From NCBI RefSeq assembly GCF_010727325.1, contig NZ_AP022565.1, positions 744,001 through 808,000 on the forward strand: 64,000 nucleotides of DNA, given 5' to 3'. A model generated the notes under the pieces. The model was not told the origin of the DNA. It worked only from the letters and a program-made list of their open reading frames with translations, and did no database searches. This stretch comes from Mycolicibacterium alvei. GTDB lineage: Bacteria; Actinomycetota; Actinomycetes; Mycobacteriales; Mycobacteriaceae. The position numbers and the translations under genes are program-made. Positions within the stretch are counted from its first letter, which is position 1. Every line of letters starts with the position of its first letter. Below are positions 8,686 through 16,688 of the stretch, piece by piece.

Positions 8686-9657
8686 TCAGTCGCCGGAGGT
8701 GGTGCGAAACCGGTCGCGGTACGCCTTCGGTGACACCCCGAGGTGGTTGACGAACACCCGGCGTAGGGTCTCGGCGCTCCCGAACCCGGCCAGTCGGGCG
8801 GTTTCTCCGACCCGGCGTCCCGCGTCGAGAGCTGCTCGTGCGAGATCGATCCGTACCGTTTCGACGTAGTGTGCCGGTGTGGTGCCCAGCTCGGCTTGAA
8901 ACAGCCGGGTCAGCTGCCGGGTGCTCAATGAGGCCAGTGCTGCAAGGTTTTTCACGCTGTGGTTGGCGGTGGGTTCGGCCGCGATCGCGTCGGTGACCCG
9001 ACGCAATGCCGACTCTGCCGGAGCATCCGACTCGACCAACGTGGAGAACTGTGACTGGCCGCCGGCCCGCTTGAGATACACGACCAGTGACCGGGCGACG
9101 GCGCGTACCAGTTCAGCGCCGCAATCCGACTCCACCAGCGCCAATGCCAAATCGATGCCTGCGGATACTCCCGCTGACGTGTACACGGCCCCGTCCCGGA
9201 CGAAGATGGCATCGGGTTCGACTGAAATCGTGGGATATGCCCGGGCCAGCAGCCGTGCGTGCCGCCAGTGCGTGGTGGCCCGGCGGCCGTCGAGCAAGCC
9301 GGCCTCGGCGAGGATGAAGGACCCGGTGCAGATCGACGCGAGTCGCCGGGTCCGACCAGGCAGGTCTCGCAGCGCTGCCACCAGACCCGGATCGATCGGC
9401 CGGCCCACGAGATTGTCTCCGCCGGAGACCAATACGGTGTCCACACCGTTGATCTCCGCGATTCGATCGGTCACCGCGAACTTGGTGCCGATCGAGGTGA
9501 GGACGTCGGCGCCGTCGACCGAGGCGATCCGTAGGCGGTAGCCGGCGCCGTACCGGTTGGCCTCGGCGAAGACCTCGGCGGGCCCGGCGGCATCCAGCAG
9601 TTTCATCCCGTCGAAGACGACGATCACGATCTCACGTGGCTCCAGAACCTGTGCCAT
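8686..9657 (-). CDS. GlxA-like regulator: DJ-1/PfpI domain fused to AraC DNA-binding domain
   Basis: A 323-residue transcription factor. Residues ~5-180 form a DJ-1/PfpI fold (EIVIVVFDGMKLLDAAGP at the start; the nucleophile-elbow region is ASICTGSFILAEAGLL with its Cys). The last ~100 residues contain two AraC helix-turn-helix motifs (LSTRQLTRLFQAELG and FGSAETLRRVFVNHLGVSP). The start at MAQVLEP fits the usual GlxA length. It is transcribed divergently from a cupin-HD operon with about 100 bp between starts, so it most likely controls those genes, as GlxA-type regulators usually act on adjacent genes. The inducing ligand is unknown. Confidence 0.9.
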   Translation of the reverse strand: MAQVLEPREIVIVVFDGMKLLDAAGPAEVFAEANRYGAGYRLRIASVDGADVLTSIGTKFAVTDRIAEINGVDTVLVSGGDNLVGRPIDPGLVAALRDLPGRTRRLASICTGSFILAEAGLLDGRRATTHWRHARLLARAYPTISVEPDAIFVRDGAVYTSAGVSAGIDLALALVESDCGAELVRAVARSLVVYLKRAGGQSQFSTLVESDAPAESALRRVTDAIAAEPTANHSVKNLAALASLSTRQLTRLFQAELGTTPAHYVETVRIDLARAALDAGRRVGETARLAGFGSAETLRRVFVNHLGVSPKAYRDRFRTTSGD

Positions 9658-9758
9658 CGGTCCATTGTGTCGCTTTCTGTGGGAAACATGGCGGATCAGA
9701 CATGGCCGGGGAGTCGAGTCGGGCCACAGACTGGTGACACACCGACAAGGAGGATCAC

Positions 9759-10301
9759 ATGTCATTCACCGCAGGTGCAACCGTCACAGTGGTCCAGCCC
9801 GGGGCCGGGGATACCGCTGAAATCCCCGGCTTCGGAGCGGTTTTCAAGCTTGGCGGCCGCACCACCGGAGGCCTGGTCTCGATTGTGGAGCATCCCTTCG
9901 CGGTCGGCATGATCACCGCGGCGCACCGCCACACCAACGAGGACGAACACTCGATCGTGTTGTCCGGTGAGATCGGTTTCCGCTCCGACGACAGTGAGGT
10001 CGTCCTGGGACCGGGTGGATATATCACGAAGCCGCGTGGGCAGATGCACGCCATGTGGAACGCGGGTTCGACCCCGGGCCGCATCATCGAAGTGATCACC
10101 CCAGGAAATGGTTTCGAGAACTATTTCCGCGAACTCGGTGAGCTACTCACCTCAACCGGTGAAACCCGGCCTGACAGCCCGGTCCTGCACACCACCGCCG
10201 ATTTCATCGAACTCTCGAGCAAGTACGGCCTCACTTACGGCGCGCCGGAATGGTTCGACGACATTGTGGCCCGCTATCACCTGAACCCGCCCACCCATTG
10301 A
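9759..10301 (+). CDS. Cupin domain protein
   Basis: A 180-residue single-domain cupin. The first motif region holds AAHRHTNEDEHSIVLSGEIGF, which supplies two His and a Glu for a metal site, and the second reads KPRGQMHAMWNAG with the further His. A near-perfect ribosome-binding site (aaggagg) precedes the ATG. It is the first gene of a likely operon with the HD-domain gene that starts 23 bp downstream, and it faces a GlxA-type regulator across a ~100-bp gap. Cupins of this kind may be dioxygenases, isomerases or sensors; the reaction cannot be named from sequence. Confidence 0.88.
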   Translation: MSFTAGATVTVVQPGAGDTAEIPGFGAVFKLGGRTTGGLVSIVEHPFAVGMITAAHRHTNEDEHSIVLSGEIGFRSDDSEVVLGPGGYITKPRGQMHAMWNAGSTPGRIIEVITPGNGFENYFRELGELLTSTGETRPDSPVLHTTADFIELSSKYGLTYGAPEWFDDIVARYHLNPPTH

Positions 10302-10324
10302 TTCACGTTTGAAGGAGGCACACC

Positions 10325-10978
10325 GTGACGATGTCACTGACCGACAACATTGCCGGGATCGAACTGCCGGACACCGCGCTGGTGCGGGCGGCCACCGAGT
10401 ACATCCGCGGTGTCGAGGACGATCTGCTGTTCCATCACTCCCGCCGGGTGTTCTACTTCGGTGCGTTACAGGGTCTGCGCCGAGGGTTGCAGCCCGATCT
10501 CGAACTCCTGTACGTCGGTGCCATGTTCCACGACATCGGGTTGACGCAGGGGTACCGCTCGTCTTCACAGTTGCGCTTCGAGGTCGACGGCGCCAATGCC
10601 GCACGGGACTTCCTGTTGCAGCACGGGGTTGACGAGGCTGCCGCGCGCAAGGTTTGGCTGGGCATCGCGCTGCACACCACCCCGGGTGTTCCCGAGTTCC
10701 TCGAGCCTGAGATCGCTTTGGTGACAGCCGGTGTGGAAACCGATGTGCTCGGGATCGGCCTCGGCAACCTGACGCCGGGCGATCTCAGCGCCGTCACCAC
10801 GGCGCATCCGCGGCCCGATTTCAAGAACCGGATCCTGCAGGCGTTCACCGACGGGGTGCAGCAGCGCCCGGCATCGACCTTCGGCACCGTCAACGCCGAC
10901 GTGCTCGCCCACTTCGACGATTCGTTCGTGCGCGAGGACTTCGTCGAGGTGATCCTCGCCAATAAGTGGCCGGAATAG
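10325..10978 (+). CDS. HD domain-containing putative phosphohydrolase
   Basis: A 217-residue protein with an HD metal site: His near residue 38 (FHHSRRVFYFG), the His-Asp pair 69-70 in MFHDIGLT, and a later His in IALHTTPG. HD proteins are usually metal-dependent phosphohydrolases, and small stand-alone ones with nearby cupins often occur in detoxification or nitrile-type catabolic clusters. The GTG start is supported by a gaaggagg ribosome-binding site six bases upstream. It is co-transcribed with the cupin gene and probably controlled by the adjacent GlxA-like regulator. Substrate unknown. Confidence 0.87.
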   Translation: MTMSLTDNIAGIELPDTALVRAATEYIRGVEDDLLFHHSRRVFYFGALQGLRRGLQPDLELLYVGAMFHDIGLTQGYRSSSQLRFEVDGANAARDFLLQHGVDEAAARKVWLGIALHTTPGVPEFLEPEIALVTAGVETDVLGIGLGNLTPGDLSAVTTAHPRPDFKNRILQAFTDGVQQRPASTFGTVNADVLAHFDDSFVREDFVEVILANKWPE

Positions 10979-11005
10979 CCTGTCCCGCAGGCGGCCCCCG
11001 ATTGG

Positions 11006-11668
11006 TCAGCCGGAGGCGGTGCGGCGTTCGGCGAGTTCCCGCAGGGGTTCCGGAAGGGCGGGCGCCTGCAGGATGGCGGGCAGATGCTGTGGCTCCAGGG
11101 TCAGTGCCCGGAACACGAACCCGACGGTGATGGCATGGTCGGGTCGATCGGTCACCACGATCTCGTCGCCGGCAGATACCGATCCAGGTGTCACCAGTCG
11201 CAGATACGCACCCGGAATCGCCGCCCTGGTAAAGGTTTTTACCCACCCGTTGAGCTGCAACCAGTTGGCGAACGTCCGGCAGGGGATACGCGGCCGGGAC
11301 ACCTCGAGCTCGAGCCCGTCGGAACCGACCCGCCACCGCTCGCCGATGACGGCGTCGGTGACATCGATGCCCGCCGTTGTCAGGTTCTCGCCGAACACGC
11401 CATTGGCGATCTCACGGTCCAACTCGGTCTGCCAGCCGTCGAGATCTTCGCGTGCGTAGGCGTACACCGCCTGATCGTCGCCGCCGTGGAACTGTTGGTC
11501 GCCGATCGTGTCGCCGACCAGGCCGCTACCGAGCCCGCCGTGCATCGGGCCCGGTGCACGTACCGCGACCGCCCCGTCGACGGGACGCTTGTCGATGCCG
11601 GTGACGGCACGCCCCTCGGCGGTGTTGGGTCGTGGATGAGCCACGTTGACCGTCAGTACCTGCGCCAT
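11006..11668 (-). CDS. MOSC domain-containing protein (YiiM type)
   Basis: A 220-residue MOSC-domain protein; this fold is associated with molybdenum cofactor binding and sulphur transfer, and YiiM-type members can reduce N-hydroxylated compounds. Visible features are QFHGGDDQAVYAYAREDLD, the GENLTT motif, and SRPRIPCRTFANWL, where the conserved Cys is expected to contact the cofactor. The start MAQVLTVNVAHP fits the family. It converges on the HD gene and is followed downstream on its own strand by nothing obvious. No partner reductase is seen nearby. Confidence 0.88.
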   Translation of the reverse strand: MAQVLTVNVAHPRPNTAEGRAVTGIDKRPVDGAVAVRAPGPMHGGLGSGLVGDTIGDQQFHGGDDQAVYAYAREDLDGWQTELDREIANGVFGENLTTAGIDVTDAVIGERWRVGSDGLELEVSRPRIPCRTFANWLQLNGWVKTFTRAAIPGAYLRLVTPGSVSAGDEIVVTDRPDHAITVGFVFRALTLEPQHLPAILQAPALPEPLRELAERRTASG

Positions 11669-11686
11669 GATGCCCAGCGTAATAGC

Positions 11687-11935
11687 TTAGAAAAGCGGTG
11701 TCGCAACACTATTGGGAGTGCGCGGGGGTTGCACCGGCAGGCACAGCCCGGTCGCGGTGTCGAGCTGCCGGCCCGGTATGCAGAAAGGTGCACAACCGTA
11801 GATGACGCCGGTTTCCCCGGGAGCACACGCCGAACTCGGCGCCGGCGTCACGATCGTGGCCACCGCCATCGACCCAGCCGCCAGCACCGCGGCCGACAGC
11901 ACTGTGCATACCCCGCGCCACACCGCGCTCGTCAT
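11687..11935 (-). CDS. Small secreted Cys/Pro-rich protein
   Basis: An 82-residue exported protein. The signal peptide (MTSAVWRGVCTVLSAAVLAA) is cleaved near SSA, and the short mature part has the spaced cysteines CAPGETGVIYGCAPFCIPGR and GLCLPVQPP. A gaggag ribosome-binding site precedes the ATG. Its layout (signal plus a short disulphide-capable Pro-rich tail) resembles the gene at 6044-6286, although no sequence repeat is shared. It lies 18 bp upstream of the MOSC gene on the same strand and may be co-transcribed with it. Function unknown. Confidence 0.7.
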   Translation of the reverse strand: MTSAVWRGVCTVLSAAVLAAGSMAVATIVTPAPSSACAPGETGVIYGCAPFCIPGRQLDTATGLCLPVQPPRTPNSVATPLF

Positions 11936-12030
11936 CGGTTGTCTCCTCATCGCTACACCTCTCCGGACCTACGGGTGCAGTCTAAGCCGCGGGTTGTCCG
12001 CCGACGGCGGGTTCCGTCCGCTAGCGTCAC

Positions 12031-13002
12031 GTGGTTGTGCAGACCCTGATCGACTTTGACCGTGCGCCGGTTTTCGCCATCCCGACCATCGAGCCGATCG
12101 CTGGGCTCACGGTTCGCGAGGGCATGCTCATCGAGGGGCCGCAGGGCTGGGGGGAGTTCAGCCCGCTGCCGCATGAGCGCGCACTGGGCCGCTGGCTCAC
12201 GGCGGCCATCGAGCCGGGTACCGTCGGCTGGCCTGACCCGGTCCGCGGACGGGTACCCATCGCGGTCACCATTCCCGCTGTCGACGCCGTACGGGCGCAC
12301 GAGATCGCCGCCGCATCGGGTTGCCGGACCGCCGCGGTCGAGGTGGGTGTCGGGGGATTGGCCCAGGACGTGGAGCGGGTCCGGGCGGTGCGCGACGGAC
12401 TCGGCGCGGAGGGCGTCCTCAGGTGTGACGCCAAGGGCCGGTGGGATCCAGACACCGCAGTCACCGCCATCGGTGCCCTCGATCGCGCGGTCGGCGGACT
12501 GGAGTTCATCGCGCAGCCCTGCCCTACGGTCGACGAGTTGGCGCAGGTGCGGCGCCGGGTCGAGGTGCCCATCGCGGTCGGCGAGTCGATCCGCGAATCC
12601 GAGGACCCGAGGAGCCTGCGGCTCAGCGAGGCGGCCGACATGGCCGTGCTTGCGACCGGACCGTTGGGCGGGGCCCGGCGTGCCCTGCGCGTCGCGGAGT
12701 CCTGCGGGTTGCCGTGTCTGGTCACCTCGACGCTGGAGACGACCATCGGACTTGCCGCGGGACTCGCACTGGCGGGCGCGTTACCCGAGTTGGCGTTCGC
12801 GTGCGAGTTGGGAACCAGGGGAATTCTCGCCGGCGACGTCGTCGCGGATTCGCGTTCCCTGGTCGCGGTGGATGGCTACCTCCCGGTCGCACCGATGCCC
12901 CCGGCGCCGCAGCGCGACCAACTCGAGCGGTACGCGGTGACCGACCCGACCAGGCTGGCCTGGTGGCGCGAGCGCCTGCAGAGTGCCATTTCCGCCTCGT
13001 GA
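12031..13002 (+). CDS. MenC/o-succinylbenzoate synthase homologue lacking catalytic residues
   Basis: The 323-residue protein aligns along its whole length with mycobacterial MenC, the enolase-superfamily enzyme of menaquinone synthesis: LIEGPQGWGEFSPL, VPIAVTIPAVDA, the QPC tract and PLGGARRAL are recognisable. Its active site is dismantled, however. The family Lys-x-Lys is replaced (Ala102/Glu104 in RTAAVEVG), the second metal ligand Glu is Ala161 (FIAQPC), the third ligand Asp is Gly184 (IAVGESI), and the second catalytic Lys is Ala208 (AVLATGPLGG). Only the first Asp ligand (CDAKG, residue 133) remains. It should therefore not make o-succinylbenzoate. No menD, menB or other men gene is adjacent. 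The frame is intact with normal mycobacterial composition, which suggests a retained pseudoenzyme. The start may instead be GTG 12037. Confidence 0.85.
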   Translation: MVVQTLIDFDRAPVFAIPTIEPIAGLTVREGMLIEGPQGWGEFSPLPHERALGRWLTAAIEPGTVGWPDPVRGRVPIAVTIPAVDAVRAHEIAAASGCRTAAVEVGVGGLAQDVERVRAVRDGLGAEGVLRCDAKGRWDPDTAVTAIGALDRAVGGLEFIAQPCPTVDELAQVRRRVEVPIAVGESIRESEDPRSLRLSEAADMAVLATGPLGGARRALRVAESCGLPCLVTSTLETTIGLAAGLALAGALPELAFACELGTRGILAGDVVADSRSLVAVDGYLPVAPMPPAPQRDQLERYAVTDPTRLAWWRERLQSAISAS

Positions 13003-13162
13003 GCTGCCTCGATGTCCTTCGGTTGAGGTGACACCGGGCTGGGAGCGGCATCCTTCGCGGAACAGATTCAAGTAGCGCACTACGCATGTGTACGACGTGG
13101 CGCCAACTCGAGAATCGACTTCGTCAGCTACCGCTGGCGGGGAAGATCCAACGGAGGACGCC

Positions 13163-13486
13163 ATGTCGTTGTTCGCCAAGCTGTCCGAACTCCGGGCCGT
13201 AAAGACTCAGGACACCGGTGGGACCGATGCGCTCAGTATCAGCCGCGCTGACGGATTTCAGTTCAAGGCTGTTTCGATGTGCCAGGGGGATGTGGTCGAT
13301 CTGGACCGACTGTTGCCCTTCGATGGCCAGTTGGAGATCGTGTTGCGGGAGGTGGACGTGCGTACCGACGAAATGGAGGACGTCGGCTCGATACTCATCC
13401 GGTCGGAGGAGTTGGGCCGGGGTGAGCTCACCCGGCAGTTCAGCGGCGCAGGCGCACTGTACGACCTCACGTACAAGGTCATCTGA
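13163..13486 (+). CDS. Conserved hypothetical protein
   Basis: A 107-residue product starting MSLFAKLSELRAVKTQDTGG, with a ggagg ribosome-binding site seven bases before the ATG; a longer GTG-initiated form from 13088 is possible but less supported. The sequence is acidic and strand-rich (QLEIVLREVDVRTDEMED, SILIRSEELGRGELTRQF, GALYDLTYKVI), which suggests a small beta-sandwich, with no signal peptide and no known catalytic motif. It converges on the phosphotransferase gene with a 4-bp gap. I do not recognise the family. Confidence 0.65.
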   Translation: MSLFAKLSELRAVKTQDTGGTDALSISRADGFQFKAVSMCQGDVVDLDRLLPFDGQLEIVLREVDVRTDEMEDVGSILIRSEELGRGELTRQFSGAGALYDLTYKVI

Positions 13487-13490
13487 GGGC

Positions 13491-14384
13491 TCAGTCCTGC
13501 ACAGCCTTGGCAATCGCCACACATCTGGTGAGCCAGTCCGGGTCGGGTTCGGGCGATTCGGTCAGCTCCCACATCGCGTTGTGCACCATCCGTACGACGA
13601 CCCAGGCGCGGGCCCGGTCGAAATCCAGGCCGGCGGCGTCGACCAGAGCCGACAACCGGCGCCGGACCCCGTCGCGAACGTAACCCGCCAGCTCATCCCA
13701 GCGGTTCCACAGCATCGGTGCGACCTCGTAATGCGGGTCCCCGTTGATCGGCTTCGGGTCGATCACCAGCCAGGGGTCGCGGTCGCCGGCGAGGAGGTTC
13801 GCGTAGTGCAGGTCGCCGTGGATCAGGGTTCCGGTGGCACCGGTATCGGCCGCCAGATCGCTGCCGAGGGTGATCGCCTGTTCCACGAGTCGATGCGGAA
13901 CCGGGGCGTTGCGGGGGAGGCGTGCCAGGTCCGCCGACGACCGTGAGATGAGTTCGGCGAGCGAACGCAGCTGCGGCAGTGCTGGCACATGAATCCGGCC
14001 GTACAGCTGGGCGACAATCTCACACGCCTCAATATCCCAGAGCTCGTTGAGATTTCGGTGGTGCAGCCGTTCCAGCAGCATCGTTCGCCGGTGTGGATCT
14101 GCGCGCAGCAACCGGACCGCTCCCACTCCCGCCCACCGTCGCAACGCGAGGTGTTCGTGTGCGGACTCGTCGTCGGGGAAGGCGGCCTTCAGGACTGCGG
14201 GCGCGCCCTCGCCGGTGCGTACCGGCAGCACGATCGAGCAGTGGCCGTGAAGGGCGGGCCCGTCGGCGTGCAGGTCCCATTCGTCGAACTGGTCCCGGAT
14301 CGTGCGCGGCAAGCCGTCGACCCACGATTGCCACTGCGGTCCGCGCCTGCCCATCACGCGCACGGCCTCGGGCAGATCGATCAT
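13491..14384 (-). CDS. APH(6)-like aminoglycoside/hydroxyurea phosphotransferase family protein
   Basis: A 297-residue kinase-fold protein resembling streptomycin 6-phosphotransferases and the hydroxyurea kinase family. The phosphate-transfer loop is HGDLHYANLLAG (Brenner motif with the catalytic Asp), followed by VIDPKPINGDP, where the Asp binds magnesium. The N-terminal lobe has PAVLKAAFPDDESAHE with the ATP-contacting Lys, and LLRADPHRRTMLLERL is typical of the APH(6) branch. Such genes are common on mycobacterial chromosomes and do not prove drug resistance. It diverges from the thiol peroxidase gene with about 60 bp between starts. Confidence 0.88.
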   Translation of the reverse strand: MIDLPEAVRVMGRRGPQWQSWVDGLPRTIRDQFDEWDLHADGPALHGHCSIVLPVRTGEGAPAVLKAAFPDDESAHEHLALRRWAGVGAVRLLRADPHRRTMLLERLHHRNLNELWDIEACEIVAQLYGRIHVPALPQLRSLAELISRSSADLARLPRNAPVPHRLVEQAITLGSDLAADTGATGTLIHGDLHYANLLAGDRDPWLVIDPKPINGDPHYEVAPMLWNRWDELAGYVRDGVRRRLSALVDAAGLDFDRARAWVVVRMVHNAMWELTESPEPDPDWLTRCVAIAKAVQD

Positions 14385-14446
14385 CGCGCCTCATCGTCGC
14401 ACCCCGGCTCGCCCGCTCGGCACCCGGTTTTGACAGACTGTGCCCT

Positions 14447-14941
14447 ATGGCACAGATAACTCTCAAGGGAAACCCCATCAACACGGTCGGAGACCTGCCC
14501 GCTGTCGGTAGCCCGGCCCCGAACTACTCGCTCGTCGGCACCGATCTCGGCGCGGTCAGCAGCGATCAGTTCCAGGGCAAGCCAGTGCTGCTGAACATCT
14601 TCCCGTCGGTCGACACCGGGATATGCGCCGCCAGCGTGCGTGCCTTCAACGAACGTGCGGCCGCCGGCGGAGCCACGGTCCTGTGCGTGTCGAAGGACCT
14701 GCCGTTCGCGCTCAGCCGTTTCTGCGGAGCCGAGGGGATCGAGAACGTCATCACTGCGTCGACGTTCCGTGACAGCTTCGGAGAGGATTTCGGAATCACC
14801 ATGGCCGACGGCCCGATGGCCGGTCTGCTGGGACGCGCCGTCGTCGTAGTCGGTGCCGACGGCAACGTGGCCTACACCGAACTGGTGCCCGAGATCGTCC
14901 AGGAGCCCAACTACGAGGCCGCGCTGGCCGCGTTGCAGTAG
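14447..14941 (+). CDS. tpx: Thiol peroxidase, atypical 2-Cys peroxiredoxin
   Basis: A 164-residue cytosolic peroxiredoxin that reduces hydrogen peroxide and organic hydroperoxides using thioredoxin. The peroxidatic Cys60 is in PSVDTGICAASVRAFNE and the resolving Cys93 is in SRFCGAEGIENV, at the spacing of E. coli Tpx. The N-terminus MAQITLKGNPINTVGDLP is characteristic of the family, and the length is normal. The ATG at 14447 was chosen on that homology; the longer open frame upstream is antisense to the kinase gene. A strong hairpin follows immediately downstream (14948-14983). Confidence 0.96.
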   Translation: MAQITLKGNPINTVGDLPAVGSPAPNYSLVGTDLGAVSSDQFQGKPVLLNIFPSVDTGICAASVRAFNERAAAGGATVLCVSKDLPFALSRFCGAEGIENVITASTFRDSFGEDFGITMADGPMAGLLGRAVVVVGADGNVAYTELVPEIVQEPNYEAALAALQ

Positions 14942-14947
14942 TCCTCA

Positions 14948-14983
14948 CCGTCCTTCGCCGGCGCCTGCGCCGGTGAGGGACGG
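14948..14983. terminator. Strong bidirectional hairpin between tpx and tenA
   Basis: A 16-bp stem with a 4-base CCTG loop: left arm ccgtccttcgccggcg (14948-14963), right arm cgccggtgagggacgg (14968-14983), with only two G-U wobbles in RNA. It lies between the 3' ends of two convergent genes and has no U-tract, as is common for mycobacterial terminators. Its symmetry would let it act in both directions. Confidence 0.75.
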
Positions 14984-15006
14984 TACGGACAACCGGTGGG
15001 CCGCCT

Positions 15007-15690
15007 TCAGATCGGCCACTGCTCGCGGCGATGGGCCGCGTCGAAGAACATCCATTCGTATCTCGCCGTGACCTCGAAATGGGCTCGTGCGGCGGCCTCG
15101 TCCGCCCCGCCCAGTGTCGGTCCGACTCGATTCGTCAGGTCGAGTACTTCGGCAACCGTGGCGGCGAACTCGTCGCCGCCGTAGCTGTCGATCCACCGCT
15201 GATAACGCCGATCCGGCGATCCGCGTTCCAGTAGCGCCGCCCCGACCCGGGCGTAGATCCAGTAACACGGAAGTACCGCCGCCAGGCCTTCGGCGAACGT
15301 GCCGCCGTAGGCAGCGGCCAGTAGATAGCTCGTGTAGGCGCGTGTGGTCGGCGCGACGGGCGTCGCGTTCAGCATCTCGACATCCAGCCCCAGCTCTGGG
15401 AGCAGTTCGCTGTGCAGACCCAATTCGACATCGAAGACCTCCGCGGCATGCCGGGAGAACATCGCGGTGTCGGCAAGATCGGGGGCCTTGGCGGCGACGA
15501 TGGCCAAGGCACGGGCGTAGTCGCGCAGGTAGTGGACGTCCTGTGCCACGTAATGGGCGAACGCCGCGTCGTCGAGGCTGCCGTCGGTCAGGCCGGTCAG
15601 GAACGGGTGCGTGAGGATCGCGGTGAACGTCGGTTCGATCGGCTCCCAGAGTTGGGCCGACCAGGATCGCGGATGTTCGTCGGGGTGCAT
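15007..15690 (-). CDS. tenA: TenA/THI-4 family aminopyrimidine hydrolase
   Basis: A 227-residue all-helical TenA protein (thiaminase II family), which in thiamine salvage hydrolyses aminopyrimidine breakdown products. The nucleophilic Cys142 is in AAVLPCYWIYARVG, the conserved YVAQDVHYLRDYARAL helix is present near residue 47, and the C-terminal Glu lies in TARYEWMFFDAAHRREQW, where the family has its catalytic Glu. The start MHPDEHP fits the expected length. No other thiamine gene is adjacent. It converges on tpx across the strong hairpin. Confidence 0.93.
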   Translation of the reverse strand: MHPDEHPRSWSAQLWEPIEPTFTAILTHPFLTGLTDGSLDDAAFAHYVAQDVHYLRDYARALAIVAAKAPDLADTAMFSRHAAEVFDVELGLHSELLPELGLDVEMLNATPVAPTTRAYTSYLLAAAYGGTFAEGLAAVLPCYWIYARVGAALLERGSPDRRYQRWIDSYGGDEFAATVAEVLDLTNRVGPTLGGADEAAARAHFEVTARYEWMFFDAAHRREQWPI

Positions 15691-16004
15691 GCCACCATCG
15701 TGTCAGGTAATCGGCAAACGCGGTTACCCCTGTCGGTATGCCCTGTACTGCAACGATTTTCGGGGTCGCGCGGTCAAACCGAACCTACGGCAAGTGCTTT
15801 GCCGACATGGTCGGCGCCCAGCCCGGCGGCCACTGGCTGTGCACGGCGCCCGCGGTAACTGTTGGGTCACGGTACTGCATCTGATTGAGCTTGTGCCCCA
15901 AACTAATTGGGAAATTCGGTTACTCGGCGGTACAAATGGTTGATCCGGCTGACAACGACCAGCGGTCGGTTCCTCCTTTTCACGGTCGAGAGAGTTGATG
16001 TTCG
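15691..16004. other. 314-bp region upstream of ripD, no gene or known riboswitch seen
   Basis: This divergent gap between tenA and the RipD-like gene holds no supportable coding frame. It was inspected for a c-di-AMP (ydaO-type) riboswitch, which precedes some actinobacterial cell-wall hydrolase genes, but the conserved blocks were not recognised. The last ~110 bp is less GC-rich and likely contains the ripD promoter. Confidence 0.4.
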
Positions 16005-16622
16005 ATGAGACGTACCTTTGCCCTGCTGTTGAGTCTGGCATTTCTGGTAGCGGCTCCCGGACTGGCCGGCGCCGCACCGATCGAACGCCCGACCGGCAAC
16101 CAGAAATTTATCGACATTGTGATCGCGCGCGCGATGTCGCAGCGCGGTGTGCCCTTCAGCTACGGAGGCGGGGACGTCAACGGGCCGACACGTGGCGTCG
16201 CCCGCGGCCTCCCGGCCCTGACTCCGGCGGCACCGCCGCTCGCGGGCGGCCTGACTCCGGGATTGTCGACCCCCACGGTGGCCGCTCCGGCGGCCCCGGT
16301 CCTGACTCCGGGTCTCGGCGTCACGCCGGATCCCTCGGCGAATGTGGTCGGATTCGATGCCTCCGGACTGATCGTCTATGCGTTCGGCGGAGTCGGGGTG
16401 AAGATGCCGCGGTCCTCCGGCGAGCAGTACAAGGTCGGACAGAAGGTGCTGCCCGCCCAGGCACTGCCCGGTGACCTGATTTTCTACGGTCCCGAGGGCA
16501 CCCAGAGCGTGGCGCTCTACCTCGGCAACAACCAGATGATCCAGGGCACCGATCCCGCGGTTGCGGTCACACCGGTGCGCGGCGAGGGCATGACCCCTTA
16601 TCTGGTCCGCATCATCGCCTGA
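16005..16622 (+). CDS. ripD: RipD-like secreted NlpC/P60 protein with inactivated catalytic site
   Basis: A 205-residue exported protein with signal peptide MRRTFALLLSLAFLVAAPGL (cleaved near AGA) and an NlpC/P60 domain. The catalytic Cys of the usual DCSG motif is Ala119 (GFDASGLIVYAF) and the catalytic His position is Ser168 (TQSVALYLGNNQMIQ), as in M. tuberculosis RipD, which binds peptidoglycan without cleaving it. A ~50-residue Pro/Ala/Thr-rich insert (about 62-112) with repeated LTPGL elements lies inside the domain between SYGGGDVNGP and the DAS motif. The role is probably binding or scaffolding at the peptidoglycan layer (inference from RipD). Confidence 0.9.
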   Translation: MRRTFALLLSLAFLVAAPGLAGAAPIERPTGNQKFIDIVIARAMSQRGVPFSYGGGDVNGPTRGVARGLPALTPAAPPLAGGLTPGLSTPTVAAPAAPVLTPGLGVTPDPSANVVGFDASGLIVYAFGGVGVKMPRSSGEQYKVGQKVLPAQALPGDLIFYGPEGTQSVALYLGNNQMIQGTDPAVAVTPVRGEGMTPYLVRIIA

Positions 16623-16688
16623 TCGATCGATAGCCGTCCGGCGGGTGGTAGCCGTCGGACCAACGGTAAGCCCCTAGACTAGGCGCTC

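Noticed and set aside
14093..14446. N-terminal extension of the thiol peroxidase frame
   Set aside because: It is Arg-rich sequence antisense to the phosphotransferase gene; the Tpx family starts at MAQITLKG.
15691..16004. ydaO-type c-di-AMP riboswitch upstream of ripD
   Set aside because: Actinobacterial wall-hydrolase genes can carry it, but the conserved pseudo-symmetric blocks of the aptamer were not recognised by eye.
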